Source: Clostridia bacterium | GTDB lineage: Bacteria > Bacillota_A > Clostridia > Christensenellales > Aristaeellaceae | Direction of reading: 5' to 3' | Assembly (NCBI GenBank): GCA_017430945.1 | Contig: JAFRMB010000146.1 | Location: 1 to 21,170, forward strand | Length of the DNA stretch: 21,170 nucleotides | Shown: positions 1 through 6,798 of the stretch, in pieces | Layout of the letters: each line of letters starts with the position of its first letter | Numbering within the stretch: the stretch's first letter is position 1 | Made by a program: the position numbers and the translations under genes | The notes under the pieces: model-generated | Database searches by the model: none | The model's input: the letters and a program-made list of their open reading frames with translations, nothing else | Told to the model about the DNA's origin: nothing

Positions 1-678
1 CACGTGTTCGGCGAGCTGGGCGTCAGGTGGCTGCACACCGGCGGCATCTACGCCGCGCTGTCCGACCAGAGCTGCGAGACCATCATCGAGGCCTGCAGGA
101 CCGCCAAGAAGTACGGCACCATCATCTCCTACGACCTGAACTACCGCCCCTCCATGTGGAGCGCCATCGGCGGTCTGGACAAGGCCCGCGAGGTGAACCG
201 CGAGGTCGCGAAGTACGTCGACGTCATGATCGGCAACGAAGAGGACTTCACCGCCTGTCTGGGCCTGAAGGTCGAGGGCAACGACGAGGATCTGAAGTCT
301 CTGAATCTGGACGGCTACTACAAGATGATCGAGCAGGCGGCCAAAGAGTATCCGAACTTCAAGGCCATCGCCACCACGCTGCGCACCGTCAAGACCGCCA
401 CCGTCAACGACTGGAAGGCGATCTGCTGGGCGGACGGCGTCGTGCACATGTCCAATGCCTACGACGGGCTGGAGATCATGGACCGCGTGGGCGGCGGCGA
501 CAGCTTCGCCTCCGGCCTGATCTACGGTCTCATGACCACCGGCGATCCTGAGAAGGCCGTCAACTACGGCGCGGCCCACGGCGCACTTGCGATGACCACC
601 CCCGGCGATACCTCCATGGCGAGCGTCGGCGAAGTGGAAGCCATCATGAAGGGCAGCGGCGCCCGCGTGAAGCGGTGA
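1..678 (+). CDS. kdgK: 2-keto-3-deoxygluconate kinase (PfkB family), C-terminal part
   Basis: The reading frame is open from base 1, so the start lies outside the window; the GTG at 4 is internal. About 225 residues remain of a family usually 310-340 long. The PfkB signature is visible as DRVGGGDSFASGL, with the catalytic Asp encoded at 499-501 and the glycine-rich anion hole before it. An upstream segment reads YDLNYRPSMW, typical of sugar kinases. The enzyme is expected to phosphorylate KDG to KDPG with ATP in the cytoplasm. This fits the neighbours: uronate isomerase and KDPG aldolase follow on the same strand, giving a hexuronate degradation route. Another PfkB sugar kinase cannot be excluded from sequence alone, but the context makes KDG the best substrate guess. 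Confidence 0.88.
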   Translation, partial: HVFGELGVRWLHTGGIYAALSDQSCETIIEACRTAKKYGTIISYDLNYRPSMWSAIGGLDKAREVNREVAKYVDVMIGNEEDFTACLGLKVEGNDEDLKSLNLDGYYKMIEQAAKEYPNFKAIATTLRTVKTATVNDWKAICWADGVVHMSNAYDGLEIMDRVGGGDSFASGLIYGLMTTGDPEKAVNYGAAHGALAMTTPGDTSMASVGEVEAIMKGSGARVKR

Positions 679-686
679 CGCTGCTC

Positions 687-715
687 CGCGGCGGGGGACC
701 CGTTCCCCCGCCGCG
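687..715 (+). other. Perfect 12-bp hairpin between kdgK and uxaC
   Basis: CGCGGCGGGGGA at 687-698 pairs exactly with TCCCCCGCCGCG at 704-715 around a 5-nt loop. It starts 9 nt after the kdgK stop. No run of T follows, so it is not a typical intrinsic terminator. It may protect the 3' end of the upstream message, mark a processing site or reduce read-through; these roles are inferred. Confidence 0.7.
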
Positions 716-750
716 CGGGCGATGCCGGGGCTTACGCGGCTCCGGGATCC

Positions 751-771
751 CGGGAGGACCGCTTCCTCCCG
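751..771 (+). other. Second hairpin before uxaC
   Basis: CGGGAGGA at 751-758 pairs with TCCTCCCG at 764-771 around a 5-nt loop, followed by the weakly T-rich GCATCTTCTC. The 5' arm contains GGGAGGA, resembling a ribosome site that the hairpin would sequester, although the real uxaC ribosome site lies further on at 794-800. It could be a weak terminator or attenuator, or a stabilising structure. Confidence 0.55.
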
Positions 772-806
772 CATCTTCTCAACACCCAAGTGCAAGGAGG
801 CCAAAC

Positions 807-2210
807 ATGTTCCTCGATAAGGACTTCCTGCTGAACACCGACACGGCACGTCGTCTGTATCACGAAGCAGCCGAAACGTGCCCGATCATCGACTATCACT
901 GCCATATCGATCCCCGTGAGATCTGGGAGGATCGCCGCTACGACAGCATCACCCAGGTCTGGCTGGGCGGAGACCACTACAAGTGGCGCCTGATGCGCTC
1001 CGCCGGCGTGCCCGAGAAGTATATCACCGGCGACGCGGACGACCACACCAAGTTCCTCAAATGGGCCGAGGTGCTGGGCAGGGCCATCGGCAATCCGCTG
1101 TACCACTGGAGCCACCTGGAGCTCCGCCGCTTCTTCGGCTATGAGGGCATCCTCAACAGGGATACCGCCGAAGAAGTCTGGCAGCTGGCCAACGAAAAGC
1201 TGCACAGCGCGGGCTACAGCGTGCGCGGGCTCATCGATATGTCCGGCGTGGAGACCATCTGCACCACCGACGATCCCATCGATACCCTCGAGTGGCACGA
1301 AAAGCTGGCGGCAGACCCCACGTTCAGGACTGCCGTGCTCCCCGCCTGGCGGCCCGACAAGGCGATGAACCTGGAAAAGCCCACGTACCTCGGGTATCTG
1401 AAGCAGCTGGAGGCCGTCTCCGGCGTGAAGATCGACAGCTTCGCCGCGCTGAAGGAAGCCCTGAGGGTCCGCATGGACTATTTCCACGCCCACGACTGCC
1501 GCCTGAGCGACCACGCGCTGAACTACGTGATGTACGCACCCGCCCCCGAAGCCGAGGTGGAGGCCATCTTCGCGGCCCGTTTGAACGGCAGGCTCCCCGA
1601 TCCCGGGCAGGAGAACATCTTCAAGTTCAGCTTCATGACCTTCGTGGCCGGCGAGTACGTCCGGCGCGGCTGGGTGATGCAGCTGCACTACGGCTGCCGC
1701 CGCGACAACAACGGCCCGATGTTCCGCAAGCTGGGACCGGACACCGGCTTCGACTGCGTGGACAACGCCGCGCCGTCGGCGCAGACCGCCGCGTTCCTGG
1801 GCTCGCTCGAGGAGCTGGGCGCGCTGCCCAGGACCATCCTCTATTCGCTGAACACCAACGACAACGCCGCCATCGACTCCATCCTGGGCTGCTTCCAGAA
1901 CGATGAAGCCGTGGGCCGCATCCAGCATGGCTCCGCCTGGTGGTTCGACGATCACTTCGACGGCATGGTGGACCAGCTCAAGTCGCTGGCCGCGCGCGGC
2001 TACCTCGCCGGCTTCATCGGCATGCTCACCGACAGCCGCAGCTTCCTGAGCTATCCCCGCCACGAATACTTCCGCCGCATCCTGTGCCGCGTGATCGGCG
2101 AGTGGGTCGAGGCGGGCATGTTCCCCGATGACCGGGATACCCTGGAGCGGATCGTCCGCGACATCAGCTACGGCAACGCCAAGCGCTATTTCGGCTTTGC
2201 GGAAAAATGA
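807..2210 (+). CDS. uxaC: Uronate isomerase (glucuronate isomerase)
   Basis: 467 residues, close to the usual ~470. The start is the ATG at 807, preceded by AAGGAGG at 794-800; an upstream in-frame ATG at 675 would translate the GC-rich hairpin region and give a non-homologous extension. Family features: the metal-binding HCH in DYHCHIDPREIW (His31, His33), TTDDP, LHYGCRRDNN, NTNDN, and the C-terminal block TDSRSFLSYPRHEYFRRIL. The enzyme belongs to the amidohydrolase superfamily and converts glucuronate to fructuronate or galacturonate to tagaturonate in the cytoplasm. It sits between KDG kinase and KDPG aldolase in one transcription unit. The reductase and dehydratase steps that link it to KDG are not in the window and may lie upstream. 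Confidence 0.95.
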   Translation: MFLDKDFLLNTDTARRLYHEAAETCPIIDYHCHIDPREIWEDRRYDSITQVWLGGDHYKWRLMRSAGVPEKYITGDADDHTKFLKWAEVLGRAIGNPLYHWSHLELRRFFGYEGILNRDTAEEVWQLANEKLHSAGYSVRGLIDMSGVETICTTDDPIDTLEWHEKLAADPTFRTAVLPAWRPDKAMNLEKPTYLGYLKQLEAVSGVKIDSFAALKEALRVRMDYFHAHDCRLSDHALNYVMYAPAPEAEVEAIFAARLNGRLPDPGQENIFKFSFMTFVAGEYVRRGWVMQLHYGCRRDNNGPMFRKLGPDTGFDCVDNAAPSAQTAAFLGSLEELGALPRTILYSLNTNDNAAIDSILGCFQNDEAVGRIQHGSAWWFDDHFDGMVDQLKSLAARGYLAGFIGMLTDSRSFLSYPRHEYFRRILCRVIGEWVEAGMFPDDRDTLERIVRDISYGNAKRYFGFAEK

Positions 2211-2263
2211 CACCCATCGCTTTGTGCGATAGACCAAAAAAACACATAAGGAGGACACCCATC

Positions 2264-2899
2264 ATGCTTACTGTTGAACAGGTTGCCGCTTGCGGCGTCG
2301 TGCCCGTAGTCGTATTGGACGATGCGGAGCAGGCCATTCCCACTGCGAAGGCGCTCTTGAAGGGCGGCATCAACGCCATGGAGATCACCTTCCGAACCGC
2401 AGCCGCCAAGGCGTCCATCGCCAAGGTCGCCGCCGAAGTCCCCGAGATGATCGTCGGCGCGGGCACCGTCGTCAGCCTCGAGCAGCTGCACGATGCCGTC
2501 GAAGCCGGCGCGAAGTTCATCGTTTCTCCCGGCTGCGATCCCGAGGTGATCGCCGAGGCCAATCGCCTGGGCGTCGCCATGACCCCCGGCGTGGTCACCC
2601 CCAGCGAGATCCTGATTGGCCTCAAGCTGGGCGTCAAGGTCTTCAAGTTCTTCCCGGCGGAGACCTACGGCGGCCTCAAGACCATCAAGGCGCTGTGCGG
2701 CCCGTTCCCGCAGATCAAGTTCCTGCCCACCGGCGGCATCAACCAGAACAACGCCGCCGAATACTACAAAAACCCCAAGATCGTCGCGGTCGGCGGCAGC
2801 TGGATGGTGACCAAGGACATGGTCAACGCCGGCGACTTCGACGGCATCGCCGAAAAGTCCAAGGCGGCCACCGATCTGTTCAAGGAGATCCGCGGCTGA
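2264..2899 (+). CDS. eda: KDPG aldolase (2-dehydro-3-deoxyphosphogluconate aldolase)
   Basis: 211 residues, normal for this class I aldolase. The ATG at 2264 follows AAGGAGG at 2248-2254; an earlier in-frame ATG at 2207 overlaps the uxaC stop and adds 19 non-homologous residues. Visible motifs: MEITFRT with the catalytic Glu (residue 40), SPGCDP, PGVVTPSE, the Schiff-base lysine in FKFFPAE (Lys128), PTGGI and the phosphate-binding VGGSWM. It cleaves KDPG to pyruvate and glyceraldehyde-3-phosphate, and the family often also accepts 2-keto-4-hydroxyglutarate. It is the last gene of the hexuronate operon, 53 nt after uxaC, and a strong terminator follows directly. Confidence 0.95.
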   Translation: MLTVEQVAACGVVPVVVLDDAEQAIPTAKALLKGGINAMEITFRTAAAKASIAKVAAEVPEMIVGAGTVVSLEQLHDAVEAGAKFIVSPGCDPEVIAEANRLGVAMTPGVVTPSEILIGLKLGVKVFKFFPAETYGGLKTIKALCGPFPQIKFLPTGGINQNNAAEYYKNPKIVAVGGSWMVTKDMVNAGDFDGIAEKSKAATDLFKEIRG

Positions 2900-2907
2900 C
2901 CGAAAGA

Positions 2908-2959
2908 AAGACCCTGTCGGGGGCTGCCTCAGATCCGAGGCGGCCCCCGATGTCTTTTT
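2908..2959 (+). terminator. Intrinsic terminator of the hexuronate operon
   Basis: TCGGGGGC at 2916-2923 pairs with GCCCCCGA at 2943-2950. The inner TGCCTC/GAGGCG arms close a loop of AGATCC, and an outer AGAC/GTCT extends the base. The tract TCTTTTTC follows. It begins about 9 nt after the eda stop and separates the operon from the ZorA-like operon. Confidence 0.93.
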
Positions 2960-3003
2960 CGCCGCAGTGCGCCGGACGCGGCGGTCGGCCGCGCTTTGCA
3001 TAA

Positions 3004-3023
3004 GTCACGAATATGTCACGAAT
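3004..3023 (+). repeat. Tandem 9-bp direct repeat, possible activator site
   Basis: GTCACGAAT occurs at 3004-3012 and exactly again at 3015-3023, an 11-bp period that places both copies on about the same helix face. A partial copy (TCACG) lies at 3034-3038. The repeats end about 29 bp upstream of the candidate -10 box at 3052, where an activator would bind a promoter with a weak -35. The regulator is not identifiable. Confidence 0.6.
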
Positions 3024-3048
3024 TAAGCGCATTTCACGCCGGATATGA

Positions 3049-3057
3049 TGCTATACT
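3049..3057 (+). promoter_or_regulatory. Extended -10 promoter candidate for the ZorA-like operon, with 5' leader
   Basis: TGCTATACT carries an extended -10 (TGn) and a near-consensus TATACT. No good -35 hexamer is found 16-18 bp upstream, which fits an extended -10 or activator-dependent promoter. The predicted transcript has a leader of about 100 nt. It can form a 7-bp hairpin, CTGCCAC at 3107-3113 with GTGGCAG at 3125-3131, before the ribosome site at 3156-3160. I recognise no known riboswitch in it. Confidence 0.55.
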
Positions 3058-3165
3058 ATATGTGTATATCCATATGGGTGAGGTATGCCCATTTGGAGAT
3101 GATGTCCTGCCACGCACGCGGTGGGTGGCAGCCTGCACAAAGCATCCATGCAATCGGAGGTGCCC

Positions 3166-4734
3166 ATGCAGTTCTTGCAATATGTGAAGTCGCTGTTCTC
3201 CGGCTCGCTCAGCGGCATATCGAACCTGGTGGTCTACGTCGCCATCGTGGTGTTGTTCGCGATGGGGCTGGTGCGGTGTGTCTTGCCGGTCATGCACACC
3301 CGTGGCGTGCTCAGGCGCGCGATCCGCTCGATCCGCTCCTCCGGCGACAAAAAATACGCCTGGCAGGAGGATGCCTTTCTGGGCAAAGGCGCGCTGTTCG
3401 CCCACTGGAGCGAATATCTGAACAACCTGTTCTTCGCCGACGGGCGCTACCACAACGCCAGCAACGTGGAGGATTATATCAACGAGGAGACCGTGATCTA
3501 CGGGCCCGGCCGCATATCCTTCGCCGAAGCGCTCCCGGGGCTTTTGACGTCACTGGGCTTTCTGGGAACGCTGATCGGTCTGGCCAAGGGCCTCTCCGGC
3601 TTCAGCATGGCCGACGCCGACTCGGTCCAGAGCTCCATCGTCACGCTGATCCCCGGCATGCGCTACGCCTTTATGACGTCGATCTTCGGCGTGATCGGCT
3701 CGGTGCTGTTCACGCTGGTCACCCGCGCGGTGTACGGCTCGACCCAGCACACGCTCACCCAGTTCTACAGCGCCATGAGCCGCCATGCGGGCGTTCTGAG
3801 CGTGGACCCGATGACGCAGATCGCCATATACCAGCAAGAGCAGACGGCGCTCATCAAGACCATGACCAAGGATCTGAACGGCAAGTTCACCGAGACCATC
3901 ACAGGCGCCATCTCAAAGTCCGTCGAACCGCTGAACGAGACCATGAAGGGCTTTGTCAACGGCATCTCCCGCGAACAGGCCCGACTCATCGACAACGTAC
4001 TGGCGCACTTTATCGAGCGCATGAACGATTCCCTGCGCGGCGAGCTCAAGCGGTTCGGCGACGTGCTGGCCGAGACCTCCCGCCTGCAGCAGGACAGCTG
4101 CGCCGCGGTCCGCAGCAGCATGAACGGCCTGAACACCGTGTTCGACGATCTGCGCGATATGGAAGACGTGATCCAGCGCATGCTCAGCGGCATGTCCGAT
4201 TACACCCGGCGTCTCAACGACGCGCGCCAGCAGGGCGAAGAGGCCTTCATGCGCATCGAATCCGCCGTGGAGAAGATGGAACTGGTGTCCCACCAGGAGA
4301 GCAGCTATCTCAAGACCGTGAGCGCCGTGCAGGCGGAGCTCTCCCAGGCCAACAAGGATATGAACGCATCCCTTGCCCGCTTTGCCGAGCGCCTCACCGA
4401 GGAGAGCAGCGGCGCGTCCGACGCGATGCGGGCCGCGGCGACCGACCTGCGGATCGCCGGCGAAAAGCTCGCCCAGGTGCACCAGGACGCCGCCAACGCC
4501 GTGAGCGCCGAGCTCAATACGACGCTGGATGCCTACAGGGATTACGTCAATCAGTTCACCCAGCGGGTGGACTATCTCTCCGCGAGCATCACCGGCGCCC
4601 TGGAGCAGATGCCGGAGGCGGTCACCGATGCCAACAACCGCTTCCTGGACCAGATGGACGCGGTGACCGACGCCCTCGAGCAGGCGCAGCGCGGCTTGAA
4701 TGAGACCGTGGACCGGCTCTACGGCAGCCGTTAG
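3166..4734 (+). CDS. ZorA/MotA-like proton-channel subunit with long helical tail
   Basis: 522 residues. The ATG at 3166 has GGAGG at 3156-3160; an in-frame ATG/GTG further upstream would add an unsupported extension. Predicted membrane segments lie near residues 18-40, 123-146 and 166-190, the three-helix pattern of ExbB/TolQ and ZorA. The second (PGLLTSLGFLGTLIGLAKGL) and third (MRYAFMTSIFGVIGSVLF) match the MotA/TolQ/ExbB channel motif, and the PG-x-LTSLGxLGTxIGL form is the ZorA flavour. Residues 191-522 are almost entirely polar and helical, with little proline or glycine, and form a ~330-residue cytoplasmic tail like those of ZorA. Five such subunits are expected around a dimer of the next gene's product to form an ion-driven rotary unit in the membrane. 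The downstream target of the tail is unknown. Confidence 0.85.
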   Translation: MQFLQYVKSLFSGSLSGISNLVVYVAIVVLFAMGLVRCVLPVMHTRGVLRRAIRSIRSSGDKKYAWQEDAFLGKGALFAHWSEYLNNLFFADGRYHNASNVEDYINEETVIYGPGRISFAEALPGLLTSLGFLGTLIGLAKGLSGFSMADADSVQSSIVTLIPGMRYAFMTSIFGVIGSVLFTLVTRAVYGSTQHTLTQFYSAMSRHAGVLSVDPMTQIAIYQQEQTALIKTMTKDLNGKFTETITGAISKSVEPLNETMKGFVNGISREQARLIDNVLAHFIERMNDSLRGELKRFGDVLAETSRLQQDSCAAVRSSMNGLNTVFDDLRDMEDVIQRMLSGMSDYTRRLNDARQQGEEAFMRIESAVEKMELVSHQESSYLKTVSAVQAELSQANKDMNASLARFAERLTEESSGASDAMRAAATDLRIAGEKLAQVHQDAANAVSAELNTTLDAYRDYVNQFTQRVDYLSASITGALEQMPEAVTDANNRFLDQMDAVTDALEQAQRGLNETVDRLYGSR

Positions 4735-4770
4735 CCCCGCTCAGGTATTCCCGCAAAGGAGGGATGGCCA

Positions 4771-5925
4771 TTGCGCATACGCACGAACCGCACACAGGCA
4801 CGCCGCCGCGGCCACGCAGACGGCGTCAACTGGCTGAGCTTCTCCGATCTGATGAGCTCGCTCCTGTTGATATTCGTACTGATCATGTTCTACATCATGT
4901 ATCAGTATTTCGATATGTATGAGACCAACATGCGCGAGATCGCCCAGCAGCAGGCCAACCTGGATCAGGCGAACGCGGCCCTGGACGAAAAGAGCGCGAA
5001 GCTCGACGAAGCCGAGGCGAAGATGCAGCTGCAGCAGGTCAGTCTGGACGCAGCCCAGAAGGACCTGGAGGCCGCACAGACCGTGCTGACCACACAACAG
5101 GCGGAGCTGGCCTCGGCGCAGCAGCTGCTCTCCGACAAGGAGACGGAGATCGCCAGCCAGCAGACGGCGCTGGATACGCTCGGCCGGCAGCTCGAATCGC
5201 AGCAGTCCCAGATCGACCGCCAGCGGCAGACGCTGTCCGCACAAAAGCAGACGATGGACGCCCAGCAGAAGACCCTGGACGAACAGCAGGTCAAGCTGGA
5301 GGCGCAGCAAAACACCATGAGCGCCCAGCAGGCGCTGCTGGACGAGCAACAGAAGACCATGGAGGATCAGCAGCGGCAGCTCGAACAGCTCGTCGGCCTG
5401 AAGACCCGCATCATCACGGCCCTGAGCTCCGCCCTGCACAGTGCCAGGATATCCGCCGAGGTGGATCCCGCCAACGGCTCTATCGCGCTGGAATCGAACG
5501 TGCTGTTCGAGGTCAACAAGGCGGACCTCTCCGACCGGGGCAGGCAGTTCATCGACCGCTTCCTGCCCGTCTATCTGAACGTGCTGTTCTCCCCGGACTA
5601 CGTGGACAACCTGGCGGAGATCATCATCGAAGGCCACACGGATTCCCAGGGCGACTACATCACCAACCTCAAGCTGTCTCAGCAGCGCGCGCTCGCCGTG
5701 GCTTCCTATGTGCTGTCGGACGATTACCGCGGCATCACCTCCGCTCAAAAGGCACAGCTGCGCAAGCTGGCCACGGCCAACGGGCGCTCCTGGAGCGATC
5801 TGAAGCGGGACGCCTACGGCAACGAGGACATGGACGCATCCCGCCGCGTGGTGTTCAAGTTCCGGCTGACCGACGAGCAGATGATCCAGCAGCTCAAGGA
5901 GATCCTGGAGGAGAGCGGCGAATAG
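4771..5925 (+). CDS. ZorB/MotB-like stator subunit with very long coiled coil and OmpA domain
   Basis: 384 residues; start TTG at 4771, set by AAAGGAGGG at 4756-4764 (the ATG at 4764 is out of frame). A basic N-terminus (residues 1-15) precedes one membrane helix (about 27-45). The segment WLSFSDLMSSLLLIF places Asp26 where MotB/ZorB proteins carry the proton-binding aspartate. Residues about 58-207 form an extracytoplasmic coiled coil: Leu, Met or Ile falls at every seventh position from 64 to 204 without a break, with Gln prevailing at the other core position. Residues about 215-366 are an OmpA/MotB peptidoglycan-binding domain, with EGHTDSQGDY, NLKLSQQRA and ASRRVVFKF carrying the expected Asp and Arg. 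It follows the ZorA-like gene by 36 nt and is its obligate partner. The long spacer is unusual for this family. Confidence 0.87.
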   Translation: MRIRTNRTQARRRGHADGVNWLSFSDLMSSLLLIFVLIMFYIMYQYFDMYETNMREIAQQQANLDQANAALDEKSAKLDEAEAKMQLQQVSLDAAQKDLEAAQTVLTTQQAELASAQQLLSDKETEIASQQTALDTLGRQLESQQSQIDRQRQTLSAQKQTMDAQQKTLDEQQVKLEAQQNTMSAQQALLDEQQKTMEDQQRQLEQLVGLKTRIITALSSALHSARISAEVDPANGSIALESNVLFEVNKADLSDRGRQFIDRFLPVYLNVLFSPDYVDNLAEIIIEGHTDSQGDYITNLKLSQQRALAVASYVLSDDYRGITSAQKAQLRKLATANGRSWSDLKRDAYGNEDMDASRRVVFKFRLTDEQMIQQLKEILEESGE

Positions 5926-5960
5926 CCTTCCCAAATTCCATCAAACGGGAGATAGAAAAC

Positions 5961-6524
5961 GTGCTTTATTTTCGAAGACTGATCTGGTTCATCGCCGGCA
6001 GGCTGATCCTGATCTGCGTGCTGCTCGGCATGCTGGTGTGCGGCTTTTACATGGCCATGAACATATCGAACATCTATGTCGTGCTCTCCGACGGCCTGGA
6101 GAAGCGCGTGGACGTCATACTCACCCGCCAGCAGGCAGAGGAGCTGAACAAGTACTTCCACGCCGATTTCCTGCTGGCCGATCCCGCGCTGGACGGCGCG
6201 CTGAACGGCCACAGCGCCTATGTGGACTACAACATCACCGGCTTCGAATACGATCTGAAGATCGAAAAGCTGTGGGCGTGGCCGTGGGACAACTTCGCCA
6301 ACTGTACCGTGGTGGAACGCGTGCCCTCCATCAGCGGCAACGTCATCGCCAGCCGGCGCAGCGAGGTCTCCAGCCGCATCCCCAGGTGGCAGGGCGGACG
6401 CTACGATATCACGCTGGCCAAGGCCGGCGGACAGTGGAAGATCGTCGGCATGAAGCAGATCACGGTGCTCATGGAGGCGGACAAGACGGTAGAGGAGCTG
6501 CCCAGCGAGATCCTCGTGCCCTGA
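5961..6524 (+). CDS. Membrane-anchored extracytoplasmic protein of unknown function
   Basis: 187 residues; start GTG at 5961 with CGGGAG about 8 nt upstream, 35 nt after the ZorB-like gene and before the operon terminator. A short basic start (RR, R14) and a hydrophobic helix at about 15-35 predict a single membrane anchor with the remaining ~150 residues outside. The outer part has mixed strand-like and helical character, a Trp cluster (KLWAWPWDNF) and a C-terminal stretch, RYDITLAKAGGQWKIVGM, that recalls the last strands of NTF2-like folds; that resemblance is weak. I do not recognise the family. Its place suggests a third component of the channel machine, perhaps a cap, a sensor or a regulator of stator-peptidoglycan engagement (inference). 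Confidence 0.8.
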   Translation: MLYFRRLIWFIAGRLILICVLLGMLVCGFYMAMNISNIYVVLSDGLEKRVDVILTRQQAEELNKYFHADFLLADPALDGALNGHSAYVDYNITGFEYDLKIEKLWAWPWDNFANCTVVERVPSISGNVIASRRSEVSSRIPRWQGGRYDITLAKAGGQWKIVGMKQITVLMEADKTVEELPSEILVP

Positions 6525-6568
6525 GCCATATCGCCGCCCGACGCATGCCCCGGGCACAGACGATCGAC

Positions 6569-6606
6569 AGCACCCCGTCCGGATCGGACCGGCGGGGTGC
6601 TTTTTT
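6569..6606 (+). terminator. Intrinsic terminator of the ZorA/ZorB-like operon
   Basis: AGCACCCCG at 6569-6577 pairs with CGGGGTGCT at 6593-6601, with an inner GTCC/GGAC pairing, followed directly by TTTTTT. It lies 45 nt after the stop of the third gene. Confidence 0.93.
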
Positions 6607-6671
6607 CGCCCACATAGCCGGGCCGGGCCGATCGCACGGCACCCTTCCGGCCCAAAGGACCGCCTTTATGG

Positions 6672-6700
6672 TTGCCTCGGACACCTGACTGTGGTATAAT
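6672..6700 (+). promoter_or_regulatory. Sigma-A-type promoter for the ABC importer operon
   Basis: TTGCCT at 6672-6677, a 17-bp spacer and a perfect TATAAT at 6695-6700 preceded by TGG (extended -10). The predicted start near 6707 leaves a leader of about 90 nt. Confidence 0.85.
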
Positions 6701-6707
6701 CCGATGT

Positions 6708-6763
6708 GGGGATCATCCTCCGCCGCTTTGGCGGATGCATGCAGGACCCTGACCCCGATCCCC
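6708..6763 (+). other. Structured 5' leader of the ABC importer operon
   Basis: Near the predicted transcript start, GGGGATC at 6708-6714 can pair with GATCCCC at 6757-6763. This encloses a 6-bp hairpin (TCCGCC at 6719-6724 with GGCGGA at 6730-6735). No T-tract or known riboswitch consensus is seen, and the ribosome site at 6786-6791 is outside the structure. It may stabilise the message or bind a regulator. Confidence 0.45.
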
Positions 6764-6798
6764 GCAGACCCACGACGCGACGATGAGGAGGAAAACCC

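Noticed and set aside
675..806. Upstream start for uxaC giving 44 more residues
   Set aside because: The extension translates the GC-rich hairpins and is unlike the family; AAGGAGG fixes the start at 807.
732..2258. 508-codon open frame on the minus strand opposite uxaC
   Set aside because: It is a GC-rich antisense shadow with low-complexity His/Val/Ala/Glu composition and no family motif; uxaC on the + strand has complete motifs.
3058..3165. Cyclic di-GMP riboswitch in the leader of the ZorA-like gene
   Set aside because: GCACGC and GCACAAAGC recall fragments of the GEMM motif, but the conserved paired core and tetraloop are absent.
3045..4703. 552-codon + strand frame overlapping the ZorA-like gene
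   Set aside because: Arg/Gly/Pro-rich out-of-frame shadow; the frame from 3166 has membrane helices, channel motifs and a ribosome site.
3166..5925. Flagellar MotA/MotB stator
   Set aside because: There are no flagellar genes nearby, three rather than four membrane helices in the first subunit, and a long cytoplasmic tail typical of ZorA.
4741..5934. 397-codon minus-strand frame opposite the ZorB-like gene
   Set aside because: Leu-rich repeats arise from reading the glutamine heptads antisense (CAG read as CTG); no independent evidence of a gene.
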